Part shown: piece after piece, positions 44,281 to 55,385 of the stretch
Numbering within the stretch: the stretch's first letter is position 1
Layout: every line of letters starts with the position of its first letter
Origin: Flammula alnicola
Taxonomy: Eukaryota > Basidiomycota > Agaricomycetes > Agaricales > Strophariaceae
Direction: 5' to 3'
DNA: 57,664 nucleotides
Assembly: GCA_015499995.1 (NCBI GenBank)
Contig: JADNRV010000301.1
Span: forward strand, 1-57,664
Translations under genes and position numbers: made by a program
The notes under the pieces: generated by a model
Seen by the model: the letters and a program-made list of their open reading frames with translations, nothing else
Told to the model about the DNA's origin: nothing
The model's database searches: none

Positions 44281-46033
44281 CTATGGTCCCCAGGAATCAA
44301 CAAATTGTGCAGCGGAATTCCCATAATCTACGCCATCGTCGAAGGAATGGTGGTATCTGTGTTTGTCAAGTTGAAAAATGTGAAACGTCATTCCTTGGGA
44401 AATATATGGCCGTAGCTCGCCTGACAAGACGCAATTTTCGAGTGAATCTTTTTTACTGTAGGGTAATACAGCGACCTTCTTCAACTTCGCGAGCTTCGGA
44501 ATATTCCCATGTTGCTTCCGCTTGATGAATTCCATTAAGCCAGTCGCAGAGAAGTCGGCAAGATACTCGCATATGAATTCCGTAAGCTGGGGGACAGAGA
44601 GTGACATCGCCGTTGTTTGCACTGAGGCTTTCGAGGAATTCGTCGTCGATCCTGATGGGAGGAGTGTCTCCGCGACGAGGGCTCGGCCGTGGGTTGACAG
44701 CTTGTTTGATGGTCAAGGATATTAAATTAGGACATTGTCGAAGGATTTCGAGAAACGCCCCATGATCAAGGTATAGGGAATCGATGACAAGTTTCTGAAT
44801 GGTTCCCTGCTCAGGCTGGAACAAAGGGGCGAGGCAAGCGCCGTAATCGATGCTGTTTTCTGTAATATTGTTTTCGATAATGTGCAAACCAATTTGTTTT
44901 AGTGCGGGGACCTCGAGTTTTTCTGTGAAGGGTAGGATGTCGCATTCCATTTTGATTGACAACGTTCGGAGGAGAGGGAGTCGCATCGAATGAACATGAG
45001 AAGCGTTTACCCATCCAGCAATGTAGATTCGACAATGAGCTAAACATGTGGAAGCCTGTAAAATTTGAGAGGCTATAGACATGGACAACATCATGGAAGA
45101 AGTCCAGCCTCCGTGAGGTGCGCCGAGCTCCAGATGTGTTAGTTGGCTCCAGTTTACGCCCAAAGCCGTCGGGTCCATCAGCACAACCCGTCGAATGGAC
45201 AACTTCCGAAGGGATGGGGAAGTTAATAGTCCGCATTTGGACCAGGTGTAAATGAGTTCTTGAGGTGAAGAATGTATACCACCATATTCGATAGGGTCGA
45301 AATCGAGTAACAATAATTCCAAAGATCGCAAATCTGCAGCCTCGAGGGTTGAAATTCTGGAAAAGGAGCTCGAAGGCCCTTCCAAAACGAGGCTTTTCCA
45401 TCGGTAAGAAAAAGGAATCATGAATTTGAGGTAGAGGTCAACGAATGCAGGCGAAGGGAGCTGCTTCCTGTTAGCGACGAAAGAAATGTGAAGAGGGAGG
45501 TCGCCTGATCGTTTGAGCCATTCCGAAGCGGCGGTAGCTCGTAATTCATCCCATTGCTGGGGAAGCGGTTCATCCGAGAGTATGATGGGGTCACTCCACG
45601 GGTGAAGAGGCTTCGGAATGACATGAATGTTGATCGTCGACCAAAGTCTCGGGGTTGAAAAGACGACCTGACGCCACTGGCGGCAGATACACGTGAATAT
45701 TAGAGGAGCTGTATTTTTGTTCAGAAGCGCATTACGATCCGTTGGGAGGGTTTGATAGAATATTTCTTGAAGTACATCGTTGGGAAGACGCCGAGGAAGA
45801 GTGATGAGGGCTGCACAGGAGGTGAACTGGTGGTGTAAATTGTCGTATTTCGATTTTAAAGAGTCGAATTCAGCCTGAAGACGATCCATTTCTGCTTTCA
45901 TCTTCTCTAGCTGCTTGCAAGGTTCAGTCAGGAAAGCCTTGATCTGTAGGGCTTCTTCATCGAATGGAATGTAATTGGACTTCAAATGGGAAGAGAAAGG
46001 AAAGGAGTCGATCAAAGAAGTATCTTGTGACAT
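44281..46033 (-). CDS. F-box protein with a late single-base frameshift
   Basis: From ATG 46033 (MSQDTSLIDSFPFSSHL) one frame runs to 44453. It carries a coiled coil (KQLEKMKAEMDRLQAEFDSL), an F-box (LPRRLPNDVLQEIFYQTLP, then CICRQWRQVVFSTPRLW) and a Leu-rich body. After DVTLCP the frame becomes unlike the family, while the next frame continues naturally as QLTEFICEYLADFS, GLMEFIKRKQ and ELRPYISQGMTFHIF to a stop at 44281. The switch falls in a run of five G (plus strand, 44589-44593), so one base has been gained there, either in the genome or in the read. Without the shift the protein would be about 583 residues. The Cys pairs of the left-hand family are absent. Confidence 0.75.
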
Positions 46034-46567
46034 CGATGGTATGAAGTGCTGAACGAAAAGATGGCGACACGCTGCAGAGTAGATAGTGTATACTAGTGGA
46101 ATTGTAGTGGAATTCAAAATGTCACGCGCACGGCGCATCGATAAGCGGAGAATGAAATTGTCGCCACAAGTTACAACAAGGTGCATTCCAGAGTGGGCCC
46201 TAGACTCTACTAAGAGTGCGTACCCTTGCGTACCTCAGCAGATCCCTGACTCTACTCTCTGCGATGTGCGACAAGTATTGATTGGGACTGCTTATCCCAT
46301 ACACGTCAACTAGGATCAATCGTGGGCGTGGTCGCGCCATTCCCAAACAGCGCATGGAAGGCATCAAGCTTTCAAGATCCATCGCACCGCGAAGAAAGGC
46401 GACGAGAAAGCCGTATAAGCCCAGAGCCAAGTTGATTTCTGGGATCAGCCCGACGTGGGTTGATTAACCTTAACTCGCCTCCGCAATCCCTTCCGGGGAC
46501 AGAGTGACTTGTTCATGTCGAAATATATGTATACAACGTTTATGTGACACCTACACGCCGAAAAATA
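46034..46567. other. Intergenic stretch between two minus-strand F-box genes
   Basis: Upstream flank of the gene starting at 46033 and 3' flank of the next. No gene seen. Confidence 0.5.
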
Positions 46568-48095
46568 TCAACCACAGATGAGACTCTCGAGGACGAGATT
46601 TTCTCGTCCAATTTGGCGCTGAATTATCAAATGCAGTCCCTCTCTCTTCAGGACGAGGAGGCGAATGAGTTCATAACAAAGCCACATCGGTTGACCGTAC
46701 GCCTCCAGCACCCTGTCTGGCACCCGGCTAACCCACACCTTGAATGAACTTTCCGGAAGCGATCGACGCCATCGAGCCTGGACCATATCGGCAAATCTGC
46801 AACGGAAACCAAAACGGATATCGGGGTAAGATGGGAATGAATATGGGACAGCGGCGTAGTCGATCCTGATGCTCTTCAGTTTGGGGCACAGGCAAAATTC
46901 TTCCTTCGATGCGTCCCAGTCTTGCATAGCGTTCGTGAATATCCATCCCAATGTCGGTGGTGTGGACAAGTTCGATTCGGAGTGCACCTGAAGACTTTCC
47001 AGCAATGGCAAGAGCCGAAGGCCTTCGACTTTCTGCTCGTCTGATGAGCCTACGATGTCCAAGGCCAGGTGTTGGATGTCCGATAAGGAATGACATATGA
47101 AGGATGTAATAGATGAACTGGACCAATCGCGGTCTGTGCGTATCCGAAGTGATTTCAATGCAGGCGCCTTGATGTATTGAAGCAACTCAGTCAATGGAGG
47201 GCACTCGGCGTTTAAGTAAACGAGGAGGAGGGTAAAGATAGCTCGTGTCCTTGCCCTTGCCGCCTAGTTCGAGGGTCTGAAGGGCCGAAAGACAGACTGG
47301 GGTGTCGGGAGCGTCGTCAGGAAGAAATTCTCGGATTGCAATGATTTGCTCAAATTTGCCTTCGACGAGGTTTCCTGCCTCTGACAGTATCGCGAAGAAG
47401 GTTTGTACCGAGATTGAGAATCCGAGTTCAAGAGTAGTGAGTTGTTGAAATGGAATGCAGACATCCGTCAGCGACGGCCATGATGGATCAGGTCGAATAT
47501 CACTTCGAATGATGACGGTGCGTAAACTCGGGGCTGGCATCCACATCCTCGCCATCGGGTTGTTTGCCGTTGGTATCCCCGACAAAACGAGTTTCTCGAG
47601 CAACGGTGCCCCTTGGACTGAAGAAGGCTTGTCGTGATGCATCGTGAGTGATTCCACGGGCACGTCTTCGACGTCGAAATATTGAATAACATAAGCATCA
47701 AGCTCGAGATATCTTGCACGGTGAATTTCGTTTAAAAATCGCCACAGGAGAACTGCGTTAGACTGAATCGTGGAAAGATTCTTGGCATGAACGCGCATGG
47801 TGCACGGCGAACTGGCCGCACGCTCAAGGAAAAGAAGAAGGAGTCGGTGGCCAGGATAGATCGCCTCGTTGTAATTTCCCTCCATTGCGATGTTGCCCCA
47901 GAGTTCAGGGGCGCCGATGGCTATCGTTCTCCAGGTTGAGCATACTTGGCTGACACACAGTGTGGGGTAGCCACGGATGCTGCTCCGCCATATAGAGAGA
48001 TCGCTGCTGGTGGGAATGCTGAAAATAAGGAACCAGACATCGCCTGGCACGTTGTCAATAACCCAATTACTGGATAACTTCGAATCGGTGGACAT
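46568..48095 (-). CDS. F-box protein with a central frameshift
   Basis: The first frame (48095-47187) begins MSTDSKLSSNWVIDNVPGD, with the F-box DVWFLIFSIP, then CVSQVCSTWRTIAIGAPELW, and a Leu-rich region to LQTLELGGKGKDTS. The second frame picks up as IFTLLLVYLNAECPPLTELL and runs to 46568 with further Leu-rich repeats (ALKSLRIRTD, LLPLLESLQVHSES, CPKLKSIRIDYA). The frames meet near 47240 with no GT-AG intron between them, so a single-base indel is likely. The combined protein would be about 507 residues. It is a third F-box type here, with neither Cys pairs nor coiled coil. Confidence 0.72.
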
Positions 48096-48445
48096 CTGCG
48101 CAAATCAGCAACTTCCTGGAAATACTTACTGAGAAGACTCGGAGGGGTCATTGAACTTCGACAACTCACACGGCGGACAAACAAACAAGCTTAAACCAAA
48201 GCAGGACAAAGAAGAGCGGAGTACGAAAACGGGCCTTGTGCCGAAACTTCAAGGTGGCGGTTTACGATGAGTCGGCCTCGGTTCTCTTTGCGCCCATGGC
48301 CACGATTTCCTTGCCTTGAGATATTGTCTCTTTCATCCTGAATCTCAGGGTAACCGTGGGTTTGGGTAGATAACTCCTCTCAATATCCACCTGTTGACTT
48401 GCTCGGGGCTGAAATAATTTATAGGAATCTTGGAACATTTCTACA
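48096..48445. promoter_or_regulatory. Divergent promoter region
   Basis: The 350 bp separate the start codons of the F-box gene (minus) and the disordered-protein gene (plus). No distinct motif was identified. Confidence 0.45.
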
Positions 48446-50095
48446 ATGTCGCACTCCATATTACGCTCCCCGCCGAAAAGGCAAGAGAATCCACCATTCG
48501 TACCGTCTCCTAGATGGCTCTCGGAATCACCTGCCCGTACAGCAAGTCAAGGAACGCCCTCAACAAGCATCAATTACGCTGGCCAGCCATTCTCTCCTCC
48601 CACACATGCGCCATCGTTCTCTCGAGAGCTAAAGTCCCCAATACCTCCTCCACCTGCCAATCTCTATCAAGGGAATGCCTCAGCATTCAACGTGGACCCA
48701 GGTATACCATTTCTAGCCACTGCTGGACCCACCGATGGGGGATCTTCGCACACCGGATCCGTTAGAGATGAATCGCCACGCGAGAAGAATTTTGTCGGAG
48801 GTTTCGTCACAGGAATCAAAAAGGCTGTGAGGAGATCTCTCCGGGAGAGTGCAAAGGATCGGCCGGCACAGACGGACATCTACACCCAACCCCCTCAATT
48901 TCGGGACTCCGGCTACGGTTCTTCTACTCCCCAACTCGTCGCCCCACCTCCAATTCCCCCGGCATCTTTCCCTGGATACTACCAGCGTCCTCCTTCGTCC
49001 CATCGTGCCCATGATTCTCCGCGAGCTCCTTCAGAGACGCTCCTGGGCGACCATGAAGGCGAGAAGGGTGAGAGAGGTGACAACACGGTCGTTGGTCACC
49101 AAGAGATCCGTTCTCCCGAAGCAATCATGAGCCCCGTCTCTGCCGATCCGGAGTTTGGCTCTGACTACGCGCAAATGGAAGCTCCAACGCCTCCCCCAAG
49201 TGACGTCTCTCTCAACACCTACTTGCAACGCGCCCGCAAATTTGTCCAAGGCGTTTCCAACCTCCCATGGGTCGCCAAAGAGCGCGTAACCGCCGATTAC
49301 TACCCGGAAAGGACTCGTCGGCGCGACGAACCGAAACATCACCCAGCGATCGCGTGGCATAGCCAAAACTACAGTCGCACCAACTACCGACTATCCGTCG
49401 GCACCCCTGCGCCGGATAGCGACGCCGGCACCTACTCGGAGAACTCGACTCCCGTAGCGAACCTCCTCATCACACCCCAAAGAGGATCCTACGCTGCCAT
49501 GAACCTAGACGAAGAATTCGAAAACCCAAACACTCCACTTCCTCCGCAGCTGGGCGAGTTCACTCCTCGGTCGGAGCGAATGCGCGAGCATTCGATAAAC
49601 GAACCAGGACCTTCTGGGATACCGCCAGCCGCCGACGACCCTGCCGCGCTATGGGCGGGGGCGACCTCCATGGCGAACCATCCTCCTATGGGAATGTGGC
49701 AACAAGAACAATACCGCCAGCCCACGTACACCTCTCCGCGTACCCCCGCCCAGCGCCGCCGCGGGACCTCACAGCCCGCCGCGTACACGCCCCCTACTCC
49801 AACTCGTCCCTCATCCCAGGCGGGAGGGCGCACAAACCGCCCCCATAGCGGTGCCCGAACCCCAGCGCGCGCCGGGTCTGCCCGTGCATCGCCGTCCCAG
49901 GCCCCTTATCTGGCAACGGCCAATGCAGGTGGTGGTTGGGAAGAATACCCACCGGAGAGGGGCGGGTACGTGCCGTATGAGTTCTCGGAGCATTATTATG
50001 GGGATAAGTACGGGCCTGGGATACACCCCGCGCGCCCGCCGCTGGCGCCTGTTGCGTCGAGTGCGCCGTCGCCTGCATCGCCTAGGGTGGGTTAG
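48446..50095 (+). CDS. Disordered Pro/Ser-rich protein of unknown function
   Basis: Single-exon protein of 549 residues, intact. It is rich in Pro, Ser, Ala, Arg and Gly, with no signal peptide or membrane segment. Two short ordered-looking segments stand out. One is KNFVGGFVTGIKKAVRRSL (about residues 113-131), an amphipathic basic helix that could bind membrane or nucleic acid. The other is NTYLQRARKFVQGVSNLPW (about 255-275), followed by VAKERVTADYYP. The C-terminal third has SPRTPAQRRRG and PTPTRPSSQAGG repeats of SP/TP sites, possible kinase targets. The ATG at 48446 is the first in frame. I do not recognise a named family. It is divergent from an F-box gene. Confidence 0.7.
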   Translation: MSHSILRSPPKRQENPPFVPSPRWLSESPARTASQGTPSTSINYAGQPFSPPTHAPSFSRELKSPIPPPPANLYQGNASAFNVDPGIPFLATAGPTDGGSSHTGSVRDESPREKNFVGGFVTGIKKAVRRSLRESAKDRPAQTDIYTQPPQFRDSGYGSSTPQLVAPPPIPPASFPGYYQRPPSSHRAHDSPRAPSETLLGDHEGEKGERGDNTVVGHQEIRSPEAIMSPVSADPEFGSDYAQMEAPTPPPSDVSLNTYLQRARKFVQGVSNLPWVAKERVTADYYPERTRRRDEPKHHPAIAWHSQNYSRTNYRLSVGTPAPDSDAGTYSENSTPVANLLITPQRGSYAAMNLDEEFENPNTPLPPQLGEFTPRSERMREHSINEPGPSGIPPAADDPAALWAGATSMANHPPMGMWQQEQYRQPTYTSPRTPAQRRRGTSQPAAYTPPTPTRPSSQAGGRTNRPHSGARTPARAGSARASPSQAPYLATANAGGGWEEYPPERGGYVPYEFSEHYYGDKYGPGIHPARPPLAPVASSAPSPASPRVG

Positions 50096-50467
50096 TTTGG
50101 TGTCGATTGTTGTACACTAGTATCTGGATCTGCGCCTGTGCTCGTATAACGCTATGTGTATCATAAACTTAGACACCTCAAGCTCGGCGCTCGTCAGCCA
50201 GCTTTCTTTCTTGGTTCTTGCATTTCTGTATATTAGCTCGTCGAAATTGTATGACTCTGTCGCCTTTTGCAGGATCGTGATGGATAAACGTAAACTCAGA
50301 TATGGCTTGCAGTATGTGTTAGAACGAGAGCTTCAGGAATAATTTTTATAATTCAATCGTTAGACATGTAAAGAAAAGGGAAATGCAGGTCAACCAGTGA
50401 TTGTGTATAGAAATGATTATAAATACAGCAAGAGTCAAGACGAGAAATTGATTGATGATTCCTCCTT
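50096..50467. other. Intergenic stretch between convergent genes
   Basis: 3' flanks of the disordered-protein gene and the LPMO gene. No gene seen. Confidence 0.5.
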
Positions 50468-51527
50468 CTAATAGTGTACGTTTCCCTGGAATGTCATGCG
50501 GCGCATGATCCTGCTAGCCTGGTGCGGACGGCGAGCGTTGAGATGTGTGGCTTGAGTAGCAGCTGGCATCATTCCGCTGCACGGGCCTGCCATGGTGCTG
50601 GTAGTCGCCGTGCCATTTCCCGCCGTGCTGTTCACTGCCGTGCCATTCACCGTCCCGTTCACCGCTGTGCCATTGACAAGAGTGGCAATAGCAGGTCCCG
50701 GGAAAACATACTTCGCCGAGGGGTTGAACACGTTGGGGTCGAAGATCCCAGGGTCGGCGTCCTTGTAGGCCCCAGGGATACTGACGAGATCGCTGGCTTT
50801 GGGTACGCCAGTCTGGTTGCCGCCGACGCGGAGCTGGGCGCATGAGGGGTAGAATTCGGCGCCGCCAAGGGAGGTGGCGAGGTGCAAGGCGATGATCTCG
50901 TGTCGGATGAGGTAGTTTCCTGCGGCGAGGGTGGGTGGGATTTGGGCAGAGGCTTTACCCCCGGTCACTGATTAAATGATTAAATGTAAGTAAAGCATAA
51001 GGAGGATATACAGAAGGTCGCGAGCGGTTACTTACTGAGATCCTGCTGGGCCCAAATTGCGCTGTTAGCTTTCCTGCCAATTTGCTGAATTTTGAACCAT
51101 TTAGCGTTGGTGATGTTAAACTTATCGCAGGTCGCGTTCGCGCCACAGGACGCCATGTAAGTGAGCATCGGTCCGGTGTTGTGGGGCCACTAAACAATTA
51201 ACAGGTTAAGAACGGATGAATGAACAGAAAAATAAAACGTACATTGCCCAAATCCCCACCTTTCCAATCAAAGGTAACATTGTCGCTAGGGTTTGCATCC
51301 GCCACAAGAGAACCTGCAGACGAGTTGGGTCCGCAAGTGAGGGCGGGGTTGTTGGCACCTTTGTTAGGGAAGGAGGTGCTGATTTGGCGGATGACGCTGG
51401 GGGCTTTCTTTCCGTTAGGAATGTTTCCCGAAAAGGGCTTCCCATTGATCGTCATGGTGCCCACGAAGCCGTGTGCAGAGACACAGGCGACAGTCAGGAG
51501 AGGGAGGAAAACGGAGATGACTTTCAT
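50468..51527 (-). CDS. AA9 lytic polysaccharide monooxygenase, secreted
   Basis: Copper enzyme that cleaves cellulose or related glucans oxidatively outside the cell. Three exons, 51527-51243, 51189-51036 and 50967-50468, join in phase to 312 residues. An 18-residue signal peptide (MKVISVFLPLLTVACVSA) precedes His19, which becomes the N-terminal copper His after cleavage. The second His is in WPHNTGPMLTYM (H98). The axial Tyr is in GAEFYPSCAQL (Y186), with H175 nine residues before E184. The usual second-sphere Gln of AA9 is Glu here. After the domain there is a stretch of repeated NGT/NST sequons and a basic tail (HLNARRPHQASRIMRRM); no CBM1. It is divergent from the GH28 gene. Confidence 0.92.
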
Positions 51528-52483
51528 GGTTGTTGGTTGGGATGTTAGGGTGGTTATGTGGAATATGAAGGAGAGGATGGGCAAATAGTTTAGATCGCTC
51601 AGCGATTTGGACTGGATAGCAGTTATCAAAGATACAGAGAGTGAAACACGCAGACGAGTGGAGGGCTGATGAAAAATTACCGCTAAAATCTTCCAGCTTT
51701 ATAGTCGAGGGTCGGGGCCACCGCCAGTGGCCCATGGTCAAAGATACGTTCTGTTGATTGCACCGCCTATTGGATTCGAAACCCTTTTCGGATTTGGAAA
51801 AACAAGTGCCACTCGTCTTCGTCAATTGGAGTTGCCTTTTCCGGATGTGGGACCCAGCACCAAGAACGGCATGTTTCATTGTCCGCTTCGCCGCTTATTT
51901 GGCGACGCATGAGATTCTTCCGGATGGCTTTTTAAGACCCGTGTAGTGGTCATTGCATAGCTCAAGAGCTCGACACGTTCGCGCCCCGAGTCCAAAGGGA
52001 AAGCTTGAAGTTGCTTTGCGACGAGAAATTAAAGCTCTGCCGGGAATTGGCAGGGCATTTACGTTTCTGAGGGATGACTAGACGGATTCGTCGTACATCG
52101 TCATCTATACTTGTAGAAGCTGAGTGTCGCCCTTGGAAAATGCATTGGGCGAATCTTGGGTGAATCATGAAGGGACTTTACAAGGAATTTGTGAGTTACG
52201 TAAGGGATCAGATTCTCAGAAGCGGTTGACAGAAATATCGCACCGGACGGGCCGACGCCACCCACCTTCGCGTGACGGAACGGCGCGTTGGTGCACGCGA
52301 TTTTCTTTCTTACCGACGTCCATCATGACCCCGACTTACTGCATGCCCTTCTGTCACATGTGCTGGAAGCATGGACAGTACTTTTTTGCTGTCATGAAGA
52401 GAGTTCTATGATGAGAAGCCGGAATCTTCTTAAATAACTTGACCCCAAGAATTGCTTGCCACCGTGTCTTCATCATCTCGCCC
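51528..52483. promoter_or_regulatory. Shared upstream region of the LPMO and GH28 genes
   Basis: The start codons of two secreted polysaccharide-degrading enzymes face away from each other across 956 bp. A TATA box serves the LPMO side. An AT-rich TTAAATAA at about 52429-52436 may serve the GH28 side. Co-regulation is inferred from the arrangement. Confidence 0.5.
51698..51703 (-). promoter_or_regulatory. TATA box of the LPMO gene
   Basis: TATAAA on the minus strand, about 170 bp upstream of the start codon. Confidence 0.45.
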
Positions 52484-54857
52484 ATGGCATCGTTCTACAC
52501 AACTTTCGGTTTCTTTTTTGCAAGCTTACAGCTTGTGAATGCATGGAGCACATTTACGGTACCACACATATCTGGACAAGATGATACTCCGGCATTGCTC
52601 GCTGCTCTCCCAAGCTTCGCGTCAAATTCGACCATTTTGTTCAAAGAGGGTGTCACGTATAACATCTTTACGCCTATCAAGTTTCCAGCATTGAACAACG
52701 TCGAGGTTCGCATTGAAGGAAATTTGACTTATCCGACGGATATTCCAACCATACAAGGTACGTGGCGAGTCATTTTAAAAAACCAACACGAATTTAATTC
52801 TGGTCTTCCATCGTGTCCAGCAATTGTTGGTTCTTCGGTAGGTCCTCGAGCGACAATTTCGACACCTGACCGCTTATATTATCCCATAAAAGTCGTTTCC
52901 AGGAGCTTGGTAACCCCCATTCTTTTAGTCTTTGAGCTTCCTCTGAGCTAGGTCTAGGTTTTCATTCACCGGTGGGACCAACGTCACTTTGCGAGGCTCA
53001 TTAAACCCGAAATGGGGCTGGGTCGACGGTCATGGACAAGCGGTGATAATTCTTTGGCTGCTTGGCATGAAATAAAAACTCATTTTCCTTTATCAGTGGT
53101 GGGATGCACAGCAGCAAGTTAACCGTCCGCATGGCTGGGCTTTTAGCAAAATCACCAACGGTGTGATTCGCGATATGAAACTTTGGAAAGTGAGTTTCAA
53201 TAACGCATTCAAGTTTGCATGTTCTCTTCCTTTATCTAATATTGCGTCTTCTTAGCCTATTGGATGGAATTTCGCAACCAGTGGCTCGACCAATCTTCAT
53301 GCGTTCAATAATAAAATTGTGGCCGTGTCAGACACAGGGGTAGGTTCTCCGTCCAATTTGTTATCATTCCGTTGTGCTTATAAGGTTATCAGTCGTTCCC
53401 GTTCAACACGTAAGTGCACACGCTGAGGTTTTCAGTGCCCCATTTCACGATTCTCACTATCCGAAACTTCTTCGTTGAACCCTACGTTTCAGTGATGGTA
53501 AATTTAGGCCCACTCTTTTCTCACGAATCGTTCTGACCAGTGGTCCAGGATTTTCTGCTGGCGGGACGAACATGCTCTTTGAGGACAACCATATTCAAAA
53601 CGGCGATGATTGCTTGACCGTCGGCAGTGGAGCAAAGAATATCCAGTTCAGGTGTGTCTATTGCGCTGTCCTTTCATCCCCCATGAGTATTTAACTAGAT
53701 CGTAGGAACACTTATTGTGAAGGCGGTCATGGCTTATCTATCGGCTCTCTCGGAAAGGGTGGCGCGATAGCTGATGTTCAAGATGTCCTGTGAGTCCGTC
53801 GAATGTTAAACTTGATTGAAAAGCTGAGCTTCGTGATTCCATATGACCAGGATCGAAAATGTCGTAATGGTGCGTCTGCGATGTGCTCGAACGATCTTCC
53901 TTCTGTCTGATTGTCAGCTGGTCAGAATAACACCCTCTACGGAGCGAGGTTTAAAAGCTGGACGGGCGGAAATGGCCTTGCGCGAAAGTATGCTCGCCAC
54001 CAGAACGACGTGCTCTGTCTCTGACTGCCAGTTCATTCGCAGCATTACGTGGAGGAATATCGCCTTCCATGATGTTCCATTCCCTGTAAGTTCGACAGAC
54101 ATTTTTCACTTAGTTTTCCTCTAACAGAGCGATCAGATCTACATCACTCAAAAGTACGGATTACTTCAATGAAATTTTTCCATGTCGCTTAACTGATACT
54201 TGCTGTCATCTTTCTCCAGCTACTGGGATCAAGGAGTAAGTGTAATCACAGTCCTTTCTCATATGACACCTCATATACTTTCTTTCAGATTGGACCTCGA
54301 CCGAATACGTCGAGCATAAACAACACCCATATTCAAGACTTGTTATTCCAAAACTTTGTCGGGGTAGTTAAGGAGTACGTGTCAAGTTTACGTTAAATGT
54401 CGCCGCGTTGAGCATTTTATTGTAGTGTTCCTTATGTCGAGGGATCGTGCGTCAGCGACCCTTGCTGGTGAGTATACTTACTACGTACAACATCTAACTT
54501 ACCGGTGCTTACGGTTCTTGTTGAAGGTACTTCGTACTGGCGCGACGGGGAAAGAAGTTGCTATATTCGATCTTTATCCTAACACCGGTGCGTCTGAAAT
54601 ATCTTTCTGTCTTTATAATTACTACCTGCTGAGCATATTATCCAGCTGTCAACGTTGTCGCTAAAGACATATTCGCCACGACGCAGAGCCATTCTCCTGT
54701 GGCTGTTATGTGTAATTCCACGACGGTACGCTGTGATATCCTCTACGTTCCTTTAAGTCTAGAAGTCTCAGATTGCGCACAACGTTTTTAGATCTCGACT
54801 GACGTAGGATTCAAGTGCTGGGATGGGCCATTCATTCGCACGAAAGCGGGCTTCTGA
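52484..54857 (+). CDS. GH28 polygalacturonase, probably exo-acting, with one frameshift
   Basis: Secreted pectinase with a right-handed beta-helix. I infer 20 exons: 52484-52757, 52821-52837, 52893-52909, 52958-53042, 53097-53189, 53256-53339, 53393-53409, 53493-53497, 53549-53651, 53706-53789, 53851-53869, 53926-53987, 54043-54085, 54137-54153, 54220-54235, 54289-54374, 54426-54467, 54527-54587, 54646-54725, 54792-54857. Signal peptide MASFYTTFGFFFASLQLVNA. The catalytic set is complete: NTD (D197, spanning a 5-nt exon), NGDDC (D217, D218), GGHGLSIGS (H240) and RFKSW (R274, K276). All joins are in phase except within exon 18. There WYFV must lose frame by one base before TGKEVAIFDLYPNT, near 54538. 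The protein would be about 423 residues. RFKSWTGG is typical of exo-type fungal GH28. Confidence 0.85.
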
Positions 54858-55385
54858 TTGTTTCTCCATTGTTACAAATTGAGTTGTCTATTGTAACAGA
54901 TCTTTCGAGGCGTATATAAGTCGCTTGCTAGGGTTGTCAATGAGAACTCGGAGTACTTAGTCAGTGCTAACGACCTTTTAAACGACAAGTCGCGGAAGCA
55001 TAGAAAGACAGTTTTTTTTATAATTTCTTTTTCGATGAGTTACATGAGGTAAGGGACGGCCATTTTTACGTGGGCCGAGGCATAGATTTGGCGAGTACCA
55101 CACTGTTCCACAAACAATATGGACGCTATAGTACATAGTAGGCAAGGGTCTACGGAAGGTTTCCGAGAGCCCTATTACCTGCAATTCGAAATTTTACTGA
55201 GAGATGAATGGGGAATATAATGAAAGCAATCTAATCAGCGAATACCATCATTTGAAGTTCCACTAACTTGCTGCACCACCCGGGTGTTGTGTGGATATCG
55301 AACGAAAATGACTAAATTTCATTCAGCAGGTGAGAAAAAAGGATGTGATGCTTCAAAGATGGCGCCATACTGACCATGAGTGGTT
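54858..55385. other. Intergenic stretch between convergent genes
   Basis: 3' flanks of the GH28 gene and the F-box gene. No gene seen. Confidence 0.5.

Noticed and set aside
48713..50078. Long minus-strand open frames opposite the Pro/Ser-rich gene
   Set aside because: They result from high GC and Pro/Ser codon use on the plus strand; the plus frame is unbroken for 549 codons.
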